Below are positions 18,782-26,713 of a stretch of DNA of 64,000 bases, piece after piece (the stretch's first letter is position 1; the number at the start of each line of letters is the position of its first letter). The position numbers and the translations under genes are program-made. Under the pieces are notes generated by a model. The model saw only the letters and a list, made by a program, of their open reading frames with translations, searched no databases and was not told the DNA's origin. The stretch lies in NCBI RefSeq assembly GCF_014621775.1, contig NZ_CP061204.1:2004501-2068500 (forward strand), in the 5' to 3' direction. Source of the DNA: Stenotrophomonas sp. 169. GTDB lineage: Bacteria; Pseudomonadota; Gammaproteobacteria; Xanthomonadales; Xanthomonadaceae.

Positions 18782-18805
18782 CCGCCGGGCAGGGCCCGGC
18801 GCTAC
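18782..18805 (-). repeat. SMAG-type palindrome in the nrdA-nrdB gap
   Basis: The complement reads GTAGCGCCGGGCCCTGCCCG followed by GCG, a GTAG head with a strong stem. It lies inside the presumed nrdAB transcript, 20 bases before the nrdB start codon and next to its ribosome binding site. It could influence mRNA stability or the ratio of the two subunits. Confidence 0.75.
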
Positions 18806-18824
18806 CGGAACAACAGGAATCCCC

Positions 18825-19865
18825 ATGGCAACCCCGCTGGACCGCATCCGCATCCTCGAACCGCGCCACCCCAACCGCAGCACCGGCATCATCAACGGTC
18901 GCACGAGCGGCATCCTCAATTGGAACGATATCCCGTACCCCTCGTTCTACCGGGCCTACAAGGAGCTTTCGACCAACTTCTGGATTCCCGACGAAGTGGA
19001 CATGAAGCAGGACGCGCGCCAGTACGCTGAGCTGTCCGGTCGCGAAAAGAATGCGTATGACAGCATCATCGGCCTGCTGGCCACGCTGGACTCACCGCAG
19101 ACGCGCTTCATCTACAACGTGGCCGAGTACATCACTGATCCTGCCGCGCATGCCAACGCCGCGATCATCGGCCAGCAGGAAGTGATCCATAACGAGAGCT
19201 ACAGCTACGTGCTCGCATCGATCACCGACCTGTCCAACCAGAACCGGGTGTTCGAGATCGCGCGTACGCATCCCACCATCATCAAGCGCAACGCGCCGAT
19301 CATGGAATCGTATGATGACTTCCTGCGCGAGAAGTCCGCAGAGACGCTGTTGAAGGCGCTGATCCAGTCCTCGATCCTGGAAGGCATCAACTTCTATTCG
19401 GGGTTCGCGTTCTTCTACAACATGGTCCGCCAGAACCGCATGAACGGTACCGGCAAGATCATCAGCTTCATCAACCGCGATGAGCTGGCGCATACCAAGT
19501 TCATCAGCGAACTGATCCGCGCGATCGTCGGCGAGAACCCGAGTCTGCAGGGGGATGCGCTGACCGCCTACGTACACGACGCCTTCGCCCACGCCATCGA
19601 GCTGGAAACGCAGTGGAGCGGCGAAGTCCTGGACGGCATCGACGGCATCGACGTGGATGAGATGGTGCGCTACGTGAAGTACCGCGCCAACAAGATGGCC
19701 GGGATGCTCGGCATCGAGCGCTTGTACAGCGATGCCAGCGACAACGTGATGCCGTGGATCAAGGCGTATGCGGACAACTTCACCGAGACCAAGACCGACT
19801 TCTTCGAGATGCGCAATGCCAGTTACAAGAAGACCAACCTCGACAATGGATTCGACGACCTGTGA
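18825..19865 (+). CDS. nrdB: Ribonucleoside-diphosphate reductase subunit beta, class I
   Basis: A 346-residue radical-generating subunit. AGGAA lies just before the ATG. Ferritin-like metal ligands can be matched: D89 (LLATLDS), E119 and H122 (QEVIH), a Glu in SSILEGINFYSGF, and Glu/His in RDELAHTKF. Y126 stands seven residues after E119, the same spacing as E115 and Y122 of E. coli NrdB, so a tyrosyl radical is expected. The N-terminal sequence (ILNWNDIPYPSFYRAYKEL) is unlike E. coli NrdB, so the metal (Fe or Mn) and subclass should not be assumed. A flavodoxin reading frame overlaps its last 20 bases. Confidence 0.93.
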   Translation: MATPLDRIRILEPRHPNRSTGIINGRTSGILNWNDIPYPSFYRAYKELSTNFWIPDEVDMKQDARQYAELSGREKNAYDSIIGLLATLDSPQTRFIYNVAEYITDPAAHANAAIIGQQEVIHNESYSYVLASITDLSNQNRVFEIARTHPTIIKRNAPIMESYDDFLREKSAETLLKALIQSSILEGINFYSGFAFFYNMVRQNRMNGTGKIISFINRDELAHTKFISELIRAIVGENPSLQGDALTAYVHDAFAHAIELETQWSGEVLDGIDGIDVDEMVRYVKYRANKMAGMLGIERLYSDASDNVMPWIKAYADNFTETKTDFFEMRNASYKKTNLDNGFDDL

Positions 19866-20342
19866 GCAGACGCGCCCCTTGCGGTTGCTTCTGGTGGTCG
19901 CCTCGCTCAGCGGCAACACCCGCGAGTTGGCCCGCATGATCGCCTGCCGCGGCCAGCAGGTAGGCCATGCGGTGCACTGGCAGGAGGCGGAGCAGGGGGC
20001 CGCCTCGCCGCCGCTGCAGGTCGACGAAGCGGATCTGCTGGTGCTGGGCTGCTGGACGGACAACGCGGGCAGGACGCCGGCCGAGATGAAGGCATGGATC
20101 GCGCGCATGGTGGAGAGCGGAAAGCGACCTCGCCAGGTCGCTGTGTTCGGCACCGGCGAGACGCAGTGGGGGGGGACTATTACTGCGGGGCGGTCCATCG
20201 GCTCATCCGTTACTTCGACAGCCCGCACCCGGCGCTGACCGTGGAACAGATGCCACAGCGCACGCACGATGCCACGCGGGTGGCGCAGTGGATGGACACC
20301 GTCCTGGGCGGCCTGGAGAGCGCGCGCCATGCAGATCATTGA
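19846..20342 (+). pseudogene. Flavodoxin family protein, frameshifted in a G8 tract
   Basis: The first frame starts at the ATG at 19846 and reads through a flavodoxin-like phosphate loop (VVASLSGNTRELARM) to VFGTGETQWGG. It then goes out of frame and stops at 20238. A neighbouring frame carries the missing end (DYYCGAVHRLIRYFD, then WMDTVLGGL) to a stop at 20342. The break is at eight Gs (20168-20175); one more G would restore a 165-residue protein of normal flavodoxin size. In class Ib enzymes the flavoprotein NrdI activates the beta subunit, so a role as electron donor for NrdB is plausible. The shift may be a sequencing error, a true mutation, or phase variation. Confidence 0.75.
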
Positions 20343-20658
20343 GGCCGGCACGACAGACCACTTCCATCAGGTGGTGGCCACGCACCCCCGGCTGCTGGTG
20401 GACTTCCATAAAGACCAGTGCCCCGGTTGCCGCATGTTGGCGCTTTCCCTGCAACGGGTGGCAGGCACGGCCGTCGGGCAGGGGGTGGTGCTGCTGCGCG
20501 CACAGCTGGAGGTGCTGGGCGAGCCCTTCTTCAAGGCGCTGGCGCTGCGGCAGACACCTACCCTGATCCTCTTCCGTGACGGTGGCGAAGTGGCGCGGTT
20601 GGCGGGCTACCAGACCCCGGTCCAGATCGAGGCGGCGATCGCCCGATTTCTCGGGTAG
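20329..20658 (+). CDS. Thioredoxin-like protein with CPGC active site
   Basis: A 109-residue thioredoxin fold with active site C31-P-G-C34 in DQCPGCRML, instead of the usual CGPC. The cis-proline segment is RQTPTLILF. There is no signal peptide, so it acts in the cytoplasm. The ATG overlaps the end of the flavodoxin frame by 14 bases, so the two are translationally coupled. As the last gene of the nrd cluster it probably re-reduces NrdA, in the role that NrdH plays in class Ib operons; that is inferred from position. A large inverted SMAG-like repeat follows directly. Confidence 0.88.
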   Translation: MQIIEAGTTDHFHQVVATHPRLLVDFHKDQCPGCRMLALSLQRVAGTAVGQGVVLLRAQLEVLGEPFFKALALRQTPTLILFRDGGEVARLAGYQTPVQIEAAIARFLG

Positions 20659-20708
20659 TGACGGCCGCTGGCCGTCAATGCAGGCGGACGGCCAGCGGCC
20701 GTCACTAC
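20655..20708. repeat. Inverted pair of GTAG palindromes, likely bidirectional terminator
   Basis: GTAGTGACGGCCGCTGGCCG on the left and its exact complement on the right, GGCCAGCGGCCGTCACTAC, are separated by a short spacer. The GTAG heads mark them as a SMAG-like subfamily. They overlap the thioredoxin stop codon (TAG) and end just before the convergent fabR gene, so they may terminate both transcripts. Confidence 0.8.
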
Positions 20709-20714
20709 CGCGGT

Positions 20715-21368
20715 TCAGCGCTTGCGGCGGAAGGCGGCCGGTGTGCGTGCGCCGACGATGATCATGCGGACCATCGTGGAGATCTCTTCGATCAGCTCGG
20801 CGTCTTTCTCCGGTGGCATGTCCATCGCGCTTGCGCCCATGGCGAATACCAGCCGGGTGATCGCCTTGGACGCCAGTTGCGGTGCGTGCAGGCGCACTCC
20901 GTCCATGGCCGCCAGCCGGACCAGATCGACCTGCAGTTCGTCTTCGAAATACTGCAGCTCGCGTTCGACGGCGTGCTTGAAGTCATCGGAGCCGACCGCG
21001 CCTTCGCGCAACAGCACGTGCAGCAGCTTGTCGTCCGCGCGGAGCTGCTCCATGAAGGTTTCCACCGACACCCCGACCACGCTGCTCGCCGACGTCGTGG
21101 CGCGGCGGCGGGCCTGGCCGATGATGGTGCGCAGCGAGCGGCCCGCCAGGTCGATCAACGCAATGGACAACTCGTCCATGTCGCGAAACTGACGGTAGAA
21201 GCTGTTCGGGGCGATGCCGGCCTCACGCGCGACCTCGCGCAGGCTGAGGGTGGACAGGCTGCGGTGCGGTCCGATCAACGCCAGCGCCGCGATGATCAGA
21301 TCCTCGCGGGTCACCGTACGGCGGACCGGCGTGGTGTCTTCAGGCGGAGGCGTGACGATGGGGGGCAT
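20715..21368 (-). CDS. fabR: TetR family repressor of unsaturated fatty acid genes (FabR/DesT-like)
   Basis: A 217-residue TetR regulator. The N-terminal HTH region LSLREVAREAGIAPNSFYRQ closely matches E. coli FabR, and so do segments in the ligand-binding part (VSVETFMEQL, FAMGASAMDM). FabR and Pseudomonas DesT sense the saturated to unsaturated acyl-CoA or acyl-ACP balance and repress desaturase genes. Here the gene is divergent from a ferredoxin reductase and a desaturase, the same arrangement as desT-desCB. The operator candidate at 21415 lies in the shared intergenic region. Confidence 0.9.
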   Translation of the reverse strand: MPPIVTPPPEDTTPVRRTVTREDLIIAALALIGPHRSLSTLSLREVAREAGIAPNSFYRQFRDMDELSIALIDLAGRSLRTIIGQARRRATTSASSVVGVSVETFMEQLRADDKLLHVLLREGAVGSDDFKHAVERELQYFEDELQVDLVRLAAMDGVRLHAPQLASKAITRLVFAMGASAMDMPPEKDAELIEEISTMVRMIIVGARTPAAFRRKR

Positions 21369-21414
21369 GGGGCAACCGGGTGGACGTAGCGTGAATCATA
21401 CCTGATCCGGGTTG

Positions 21415-21440
21415 GTATACACCTGTATACACAGCTGTGT
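21415..21440. promoter_or_regulatory. Candidate FabR/DesT operator and desC promoter
   Basis: GTATACA-CC-TGTATAC (21415-21430) is a perfect dyad with a 2-base centre. Its core TACA-N2-TGTA is the core of the FabR sites in E. coli. It is joined to a second perfect palindrome ACACAGCTGTGT (21429-21440). A possible -10 box TATAGT lies at 21450-21455, so repressor on the dyad would cover the -35 region of the desaturase operon. Confidence 0.62.
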
Positions 21441-21462
21441 GCGCGGACGTATAGTTCACTCC

Positions 21463-22542
21463 ATGAACGCTGCCATCCGTCCTGTCCCGGTTACCCGCCC
21501 GTCGCGGATGTCCCCGCAACGCTGGATGCCGCCTGCCTTGTTCGATTTCTGGGCAGGCAAGCTCAACCCCTTGTGGACCCTGCGCCAGCCGCTGGCCCGC
21601 CTGGTCCGGCGCGAGCCGGCGGGCGAGGGCGCGTGCACGCTGGTGCTGCAGACCAACCGCCACTGGCGCGGCATGCAGCCGGGCCAGCACGTCGCGTTGA
21701 GCGTGGAGATGGACGGTCGGCTGCTGCAGCGCAGCTACAGCCCGACCCGGCTGGGCCCGCGCGAGCTGTCGATCACCGTGAAGGCCGTCGACGGCGGGCG
21801 GGTGAGCCAGTATCTGGTGCACCAGGCCACGCCCGGCACGGTGTTCCCGATCGGCACTGCGTTCGGTGAGTTCGTCGCGCCAACCGCCGCTCCGCTGCTG
21901 CTTCTTGCCGCAGGCAGTGGCATCACGCCGATGCGCAGCCTGCTGCGCGGGTTGTCGGCGCGCCCGCTGGCTGCTCCGGTGGACCTGTATTACTGGGAGC
22001 GCAGCCACGCCGCTATCAATTTCCGCGAAGAGCTGCAGGCGCTGGCCGCAGCAGATCCGCAGCTGCACGTGCACCTGCTGGCGACCCGCGAGGGCACCAC
22101 GCCCGCCGCACGCATCGACACCATCGCGTTCGACGCGCTGGGTGATGTGCCGCTGGCGCAGCGCCAGGTGCTGGCGTGTGGCCCGGACGGCTTCGTCAGT
22201 GCGGCACGGGCGCGGCTGCTGCACCACGTTGCGGGCTTCCAGTCCGAAGCGTTCACGCCGCCCGCGACCGATACCACCGCCGTCGGCGAGGTGCAGCTGA
22301 CCCTGGCGCGCAGTGGCCGCACGCTGACGGTGCCGCGCGGCAAGGCGTTGCTGGACAGCCTGGAAGCGCACGGCCTCAAGCCCAAGCACGGTTGCCGCAT
22401 GGGCATCTGCAACAGCTGTACCTGCGTCCGCGCCAGCGGCGCCACGCGACATCTGCGCACCGGCGAGGCACAGGACGAACCGGCGATGCCGGTGCGTATC
22501 TGCGTCAGCGCGCCGACCACCGACCTGGTCCTGGATCTCTGA
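21463..22542 (+). CDS. Ferredoxin reductase, electron donor to the desaturase (DesC-like)
   Basis: A 359-residue flavoprotein with three parts: an FAD domain (RSYSPTRLGP), an NAD(P)H domain (AAGSGITPMRSLL and the CGPDGF segment), and a C-terminal plant-type 2Fe-2S ferredoxin domain with ligands C311, C316, C319 and C347. It passes electrons from NAD(P)H to the membrane desaturase encoded 12 bases downstream. No strong ribosome binding site precedes the ATG and the possible -10 box is only 8 bases away, so the mRNA may be nearly leaderless. Repression by the divergent FabR-like protein is likely. Confidence 0.9.
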   Translation: MNAAIRPVPVTRPSRMSPQRWMPPALFDFWAGKLNPLWTLRQPLARLVRREPAGEGACTLVLQTNRHWRGMQPGQHVALSVEMDGRLLQRSYSPTRLGPRELSITVKAVDGGRVSQYLVHQATPGTVFPIGTAFGEFVAPTAAPLLLLAAGSGITPMRSLLRGLSARPLAAPVDLYYWERSHAAINFREELQALAAADPQLHVHLLATREGTTPAARIDTIAFDALGDVPLAQRQVLACGPDGFVSAARARLLHHVAGFQSEAFTPPATDTTAVGEVQLTLARSGRTLTVPRGKALLDSLEAHGLKPKHGCRMGICNSCTCVRASGATRHLRTGEAQDEPAMPVRICVSAPTTDLVLDL

Positions 22543-22554
22543 GGAACACATGCA

Positions 22555-23685
22555 ATGAGCCGCCCTGATCGTGCCCTTACCCCTGCCGAACTGAATGCCT
22601 TCGGTGCCGAACTCGATGCGATCCGCGACCGCGTGATCGGCGAGCTGGGTGCCCGTGATACCCGCTACATCCGCCGCGTTGCCGCAGCGGTGCGCTGGTC
22701 CGGCCTGTTGGGCCGCGCCCTGTTGTTCGTGGGCGCGTTCTCGCCGCTGTTCATGGCCGGTCTGCTGTGGCCGGCCTGCATTGCCGGCACGTTGTTGCTG
22801 GCGTTGTCGAAGATCCTGGAAAACATGGAGCTCGGGCACAACGTGATGCACGGCCAGTACGACTGGACCGGCGATCCGAAGCTGGATGGCAACAGCTACG
22901 AATGGGACATCGTCGCCACCAGTGACAACTGGCGGAAGACCCATAATTTCAAGCACCACACGTATACCAACGTACGCGGCATGGACGATGACATCGGCTA
23001 CGGCCTGCTGCGCATCTTCCCCGAGCAGCGCTGGCGTCCGTTCTATCTGCTGCAGCCGATCATCGCGCCGATCTTCGCGCTGATGTTCCAGTGGGGTGTG
23101 GCCATCCAGGACCTGCGCATCGGTCGCTGGCTGAAGGGCCGCATGACCGCCCACCAGCTGTGGAAAGAGACGCGTCCGGTCGCCGCGAAGATGGGGCGCC
23201 AGCTGGGCAAGGATTACGTCCTGTTCCCGCTGATGGCAGGCCCGTTCTTCCTGCCGGTGATGCTGGGCAACCTGGTCGCGAACGGCATGCGCAACATCTG
23301 GACCTACGTGATCATCTTCTGCGGCCACTTCACCGCCGATGCGGAAACGTTCTCGAAGGACTGCCTGCGCAACGAATCCCGTGGCCACTGGTACCTGCGC
23401 CAGCTGCGTGGTTCGTCCAACCTGAAAGGCGGGTGGGTGATCAACGTCCTGTCGGGCAACCTCAGCCACCAGATCGAGCACCACTTCTACCCGGACCTGC
23501 CCGCGAACCGCTATTCGCGCATCGCCGTGGAAGTGAAGGATATCTGCCGTCGCTACGGCCAGCACTACAACACCGGGTCACTGCCGAGCCAGTTCGGACA
23601 GGTGGTGTGGCGCATCCTGCGCCACGCATTCCCCAGCCGCCCGACGCGCATGGTGGCGCCACACGCCGCAGCCGGCACCGCCTGA
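22555..23685 (+). CDS. Membrane acyl desaturase (DesB-like)
   Basis: A 376-residue integral membrane fatty acid desaturase. The three histidine boxes that bind the di-iron centre are present: HNVMH (95-99), HNFKHH (130-135) and HQIEHH near residue 305. Hydrophobic helices lie around residues 50-85 and again near 175 and 235. With the upstream reductase it should introduce a double bond into acyl chains of CoA or phospholipids, which adjusts membrane fluidity. AGGAA precedes the start. The regiospecificity cannot be read from sequence; Pseudomonas DesB is a delta-9 acyl-CoA desaturase. Confidence 0.92.
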   Translation: MSRPDRALTPAELNAFGAELDAIRDRVIGELGARDTRYIRRVAAAVRWSGLLGRALLFVGAFSPLFMAGLLWPACIAGTLLLALSKILENMELGHNVMHGQYDWTGDPKLDGNSYEWDIVATSDNWRKTHNFKHHTYTNVRGMDDDIGYGLLRIFPEQRWRPFYLLQPIIAPIFALMFQWGVAIQDLRIGRWLKGRMTAHQLWKETRPVAAKMGRQLGKDYVLFPLMAGPFFLPVMLGNLVANGMRNIWTYVIIFCGHFTADAETFSKDCLRNESRGHWYLRQLRGSSNLKGGWVINVLSGNLSHQIEHHFYPDLPANRYSRIAVEVKDICRRYGQHYNTGSLPSQFGQVVWRILRHAFPSRPTRMVAPHAAAGTA

Positions 23686-23730
23686 ACCCGACCGCTGCCT
23701 GCGCTATGCAAAGCGCGGGCAATGGCTGAG

Positions 23731-23743
23731 AATCCTCAGGATT
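23731..23743. promoter_or_regulatory. Short palindrome upstream of glucokinase gene
   Basis: AATCCTCAGGATT is a 6-bp dyad around a central base, 26 bases before the proposed glucokinase start codon. There is no T-tract. It could be an operator; the regulator is unknown. Confidence 0.25.
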
Positions 23744-23768
23744 GAGTTGAACCAGCAAAGGCGTGCGA

Positions 23769-24794
23769 GTGAACGTTGCGGCATCTTCCCGGGCCCCACA
23801 GTCGGGCCCATCCCCCGTGACGCCTCCCGTTGCCGGATCTTCCGCGCCCCTGATCGTGGCCGATGTCGGCGGTACGTATGCCCGCCTGGCGTGGGCCAAC
23901 GATGACGGCACCGCGCCGCACATAGACGGGTTCCGCCGTTACCAGTGCGCGCACCATCCCAGCCTGGCCGCGATCCTGTCCGAGTTTGCCGGAAGCGCGC
24001 CGCCTGCCGGCCTGCGTGCGGTGGTCGCCATCGCCGGCCTGCTGCAGGGTGACACGCTGGTCAACGCCAACCTGCCGTGGCCGGTGGCGCGCGAGGCCAC
24101 GCGGCGTGACGCAGGGTTGCACCACCTGCAGTTGATCAACGACTTCGAAGCGGTGGCGCTGGCCATCCCGCACGTGCATGCCGACGCGCTTGTGCCGCTG
24201 CATGACGGTGACGGCGCTGCACCTGCATGGCCTGCGCTGGTCCTTGGCCCGGGCACCGGACTGGGTGCGGCACTGCGGTTCGCCGACGGTGAGCGACCGG
24301 TGCTTGCCAGCGAGGTCGGGCATTCGGCGCTGGCCGCCGGTACGCCGCTGGAGCTGGACGTACTGCGCCTGCTGCTGCAGCGCTGGCCGCATGTCGACAA
24401 CGAGCGCGTGCTGTCGGGCACCGGCATGATCAATCTCTATGAGTGCCTGTGCGTGCTGCGCACGGTGTCGCCGCGCTGGCGGGACACCGCCTCGCTGCTC
24501 GCGGCGGCGAAGGCCGGCGATGATCCGCTTGCGAGCGAGACCGTGCAGGTGTTCTGCGGCTGGCTGGGCAGCTTCGTCGGTGATCTGGCGATTGCCTTCG
24601 GCGCGCGCTCGGTCTACCTGGCCGGCGGCGTGTCCGCGCATATCGCCCCGTTCATCGCTGACAGCACGTTCGTGGCGCGCTTCCTCAACAAGGGCGTGCT
24701 GGGCAGCGTCCTTCAGCAGGTGCCGGTATGGCGCGTCGAGCACGGCGAGCTGGGCGTACTCGGTGCCGCAGCCTGGAAGGGCGATACGATGTGA
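23769..24794 (+). CDS. glk: Glucokinase
   Basis: A 341-residue sugar kinase of the bacterial Glk family, which phosphorylates glucose with ATP to glucose 6-phosphate. The phosphate-binding segment ADVGGTYARLA, the catalytic region INDFEAVA and the adenosine segment GPGTGLGAA are all present. I chose the GTG at 23769, because AAGG lies seven bases upstream; a GTG at 23763 would be too close to it. In this region it is followed by a glycosylasparaginase-type hydrolase and CutC, a grouping that hints at use of sugars from glycoproteins. A strong hairpin separates it from the next gene. Confidence 0.88.
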   Translation: MNVAASSRAPQSGPSPVTPPVAGSSAPLIVADVGGTYARLAWANDDGTAPHIDGFRRYQCAHHPSLAAILSEFAGSAPPAGLRAVVAIAGLLQGDTLVNANLPWPVAREATRRDAGLHHLQLINDFEAVALAIPHVHADALVPLHDGDGAAPAWPALVLGPGTGLGAALRFADGERPVLASEVGHSALAAGTPLELDVLRLLLQRWPHVDNERVLSGTGMINLYECLCVLRTVSPRWRDTASLLAAAKAGDDPLASETVQVFCGWLGSFVGDLAIAFGARSVYLAGGVSAHIAPFIADSTFVARFLNKGVLGSVLQQVPVWRVEHGELGVLGAAAWKGDTM

Positions 24795-24797
24795 TGC

Positions 24798-24818
24798 TGC
24801 CCGGCCGGTGGCCGGGCA
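24798..24818 (+). repeat. Intergenic hairpin after glk
   Basis: TGCCCGGCC and GGCCGGGCA form a perfect 9-bp stem with loop GGT. There is no T-tract and no GTAG head. It lies just after the glucokinase stop codon and may stabilise or separate the two messages. Confidence 0.6.
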
Positions 24819-24846
24819 TGGCATGGGCGATCTGGAGCGACACCGC

Positions 24847-25851
24847 ATGAGCGACCGTAGAACTTTCCTGCAGGCCGGCGCGCTGGCCATCGGTGCACTG
24901 GGGTTGCCCCGTGGCGCACGCGGATCCGCACCCGCTGCCGGCGCCAGGGTGGTGTCCACCTGGGACTTTGGCGTCGGTGCCAACCAGGTGGCGTGGAAGA
25001 CGCTCGCCGCCGGCGGCAGCGCACTCGACGCGGTGGAGCAGGGGGCGCGCTGGGCGGAAAGCGAGCTGTGCAACCCCACCGTGGGACGCTGCGGCAATCC
25101 GGATCGCGATGGCAACCTCAGCCTGGATGCAAGCATCATGGACGGCGATGGCCGCTGCGGTTCGGTGGCCGCGCTGGTGGACATCCTGCATCCGGTGTCG
25201 GTGGCCCGGCGGGTGATGGAGCATACGCCGCACGTGATGCTGGTCGGGCAGGGCGCCCGGCAGTTCGCGATCGAGCAGGGCTTCCCGCGCGAAAAGCTGC
25301 TGACGCCGACGGCGGAGAAGGCCTGGAAGGCGTGGCAGAAGACCGCAGAGTACGCGCCGCAGATCAATGCCGAACGACGCAGCATTCCGGGCGACAGCAG
25401 CAACCACGATACCCTCGGGATCCTTGCCCTCGACGCACAGGGCCTACTGGCCGGGGCCTGTACCACCAGTGGCATGGCGTGGAAGATGCAGGGCCGCGTG
25501 GGCGACAGTCCGATCATCGGGGCGGGGCTGTACGTCGACAACGAGGTCGGCGCGGCCACCGCCTCAGGGGTGGGCGAAGAGATGATCCGCAACGCGGCCT
25601 CGTTCCTGGTGGTCGAACTGATGCGCCAAGGCCGCAGTCCGGCCGAGGCCTGTCGCGAAGCGATCGCGCGGGTCGTGCGCAAGCGCCCCGAAGCCAGCCG
25701 CACGCTGCAGGTCTGTTTCCTGGCGATGAACCGGGATGGCGACGTTGGCGCCTACGCGCTGCACCGTGGGTTCGTGTACGCGGTGTGCGATACGCAGCGC
25801 CAGGATGCCTTGCACGATGCGGCGTCGGTCTACCGCAGCGAACAGGCATGA
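24847..25851 (+). CDS. N4-(beta-N-acetylglucosaminyl)-L-asparaginase-like Ntn hydrolase, Tat-exported
   Basis: A 334-residue protein. The N-terminus has a twin-arginine signal (DRRTFLQAGALAIGALGL), so it should be exported folded to the periplasm. The Ntn-hydrolase nucleophile is T189 in NHDTLGILALD; in this family the precursor cuts itself just before this Thr, and the new N-terminal Thr becomes the catalyst. The family removes Asn from GlcNAc-Asn of glycoproteins or acts on asparagine-type substrates. GATMDG-type isoaspartyl peptidase motifs are absent, which favours the glycosylasparaginase branch. Its ATGA stop-start overlap with cutC indicates co-translation. Confidence 0.85.
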   Translation: MSDRRTFLQAGALAIGALGLPRGARGSAPAAGARVVSTWDFGVGANQVAWKTLAAGGSALDAVEQGARWAESELCNPTVGRCGNPDRDGNLSLDASIMDGDGRCGSVAALVDILHPVSVARRVMEHTPHVMLVGQGARQFAIEQGFPREKLLTPTAEKAWKAWQKTAEYAPQINAERRSIPGDSSNHDTLGILALDAQGLLAGACTTSGMAWKMQGRVGDSPIIGAGLYVDNEVGAATASGVGEEMIRNAASFLVVELMRQGRSPAEACREAIARVVRKRPEASRTLQVCFLAMNRDGDVGAYALHRGFVYAVCDTQRQDALHDAASVYRSEQA

Positions 25852-26582
25852 GCGCCGCGCACGTACTTGAAATCGCCTGCGATGGGGTGGGCTCGGCACT
25901 GGCCGCGCAGGCCGGGGGAGCGGACCGTGTGGAACTGTTCGCCGACCTTGCGTCCGGCGGTCTCACGCCGTCGCATGGCACGCTTGCGGTCGCCCGCGAG
26001 CGCGTGCAGTTGCCGCTGTTCGTGCTGATCCGGCCGCGGGCCGGCGACTTCCGCTACGGCGACTGGGAAGCGCAGGTGATGCGGGAAGACATCCTGCACT
26101 GCCGGACGCTGGGCGTGGATGGCGTGGTGCTGGGCGCGTTGACCGCCGATGGCGATGTCGATGTGCCCTTGTGCCAGCGCCTGGTCGAAGCGGCAGGCGG
26201 CATGCAGGTGACCTTCCACCGCGCCTTCGACGCCGCCCGCGATCTGTCGCGGGCGCTGGAGGACGTGATCGCGCTCGGCTGCAGCCGGGTCCTCAGCTCG
26301 GGCGGACAGGCGTCGGCGGAGCAGGGCGCCGATGCGCTGGCCGCGACCGTGCACCAGGCGGACGGACGCATCGCGGTGATGGCCGGTGCGGGCATCACCG
26401 CTGATCGCATCGCGGCCATTGCCCTGCGCACCGGATGCCGGGAGCTGCACGCTTCGGCCAAGGTGCGGGTCAGCTCTACGATGCACCACTACAATCCTGC
26501 GCTGGCCGGGCTGGAGGCGGACCACCTGCAGTCCGGCACAGAGCAGGTGGCGGCACTGCGCGCGGCGCTGGACCGGATGTAG
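25848..26582 (+). CDS. cutC: Copper homeostasis protein CutC family
   Basis: A 244-residue TIM-barrel protein. Family segments include LEIACDGVGSALAAQAGGADRV-like N-terminal strands, LIRPRAGDF, VTFHRAFD and SGGQASAEQGA. CutC was linked to copper tolerance in E. coli, but its true biochemical role is not settled and that link has been questioned. It overlaps the preceding hydrolase gene by four bases (ATGA), so a role tied to that hydrolase is as likely as metal handling. Confidence 0.9.
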   Translation: MSAAHVLEIACDGVGSALAAQAGGADRVELFADLASGGLTPSHGTLAVARERVQLPLFVLIRPRAGDFRYGDWEAQVMREDILHCRTLGVDGVVLGALTADGDVDVPLCQRLVEAAGGMQVTFHRAFDAARDLSRALEDVIALGCSRVLSSGGQASAEQGADALAATVHQADGRIAVMAGAGITADRIAAIALRTGCRELHASAKVRVSSTMHHYNPALAGLEADHLQSGTEQVAALRAALDRM

Positions 26583-26656
26583 CGCCCCGCAGCCGCCCCT
26601 CCTCGCGGCAGTCCCCGTCATGGGATGGTCGTGCGGGGACGCTGGACACGATCGCG

Positions 26657-26674
26657 TTTATCGTTTATCAATAA
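26657..26674 (+). promoter_or_regulatory. AT-rich direct repeat upstream of the DUF2975 operon
   Basis: TTTATC occurs at 26657 and 26664 and is followed by AATAA, an AT-rich island in very GC-rich DNA about 40 bases before the start codon. It is probably part of the promoter or a site for the small XRE-type regulator encoded two genes on. This is a suggestion from base composition and position only. Confidence 0.35.
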
Positions 26675-26713
26675 GGCGGGTCGCTCTTCCGGTGACCATC
26701 TGCCGGAGGCTTC

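Noticed and set aside
16262..18919. A long open frame on the minus strand opposite nrdA (about 885 codons)
   Set aside because: It mirrors the codon structure of nrdA, an effect common in high-GC genomes, shows no family motifs and has no ribosome binding site.
21340..23565. A 741-codon open frame on the minus strand opposite the reductase and desaturase genes
   Set aside because: It is rich in His, Gln and Arg as typical of antisense reading of GC-rich genes; the plus-strand products carry complete catalytic motifs.
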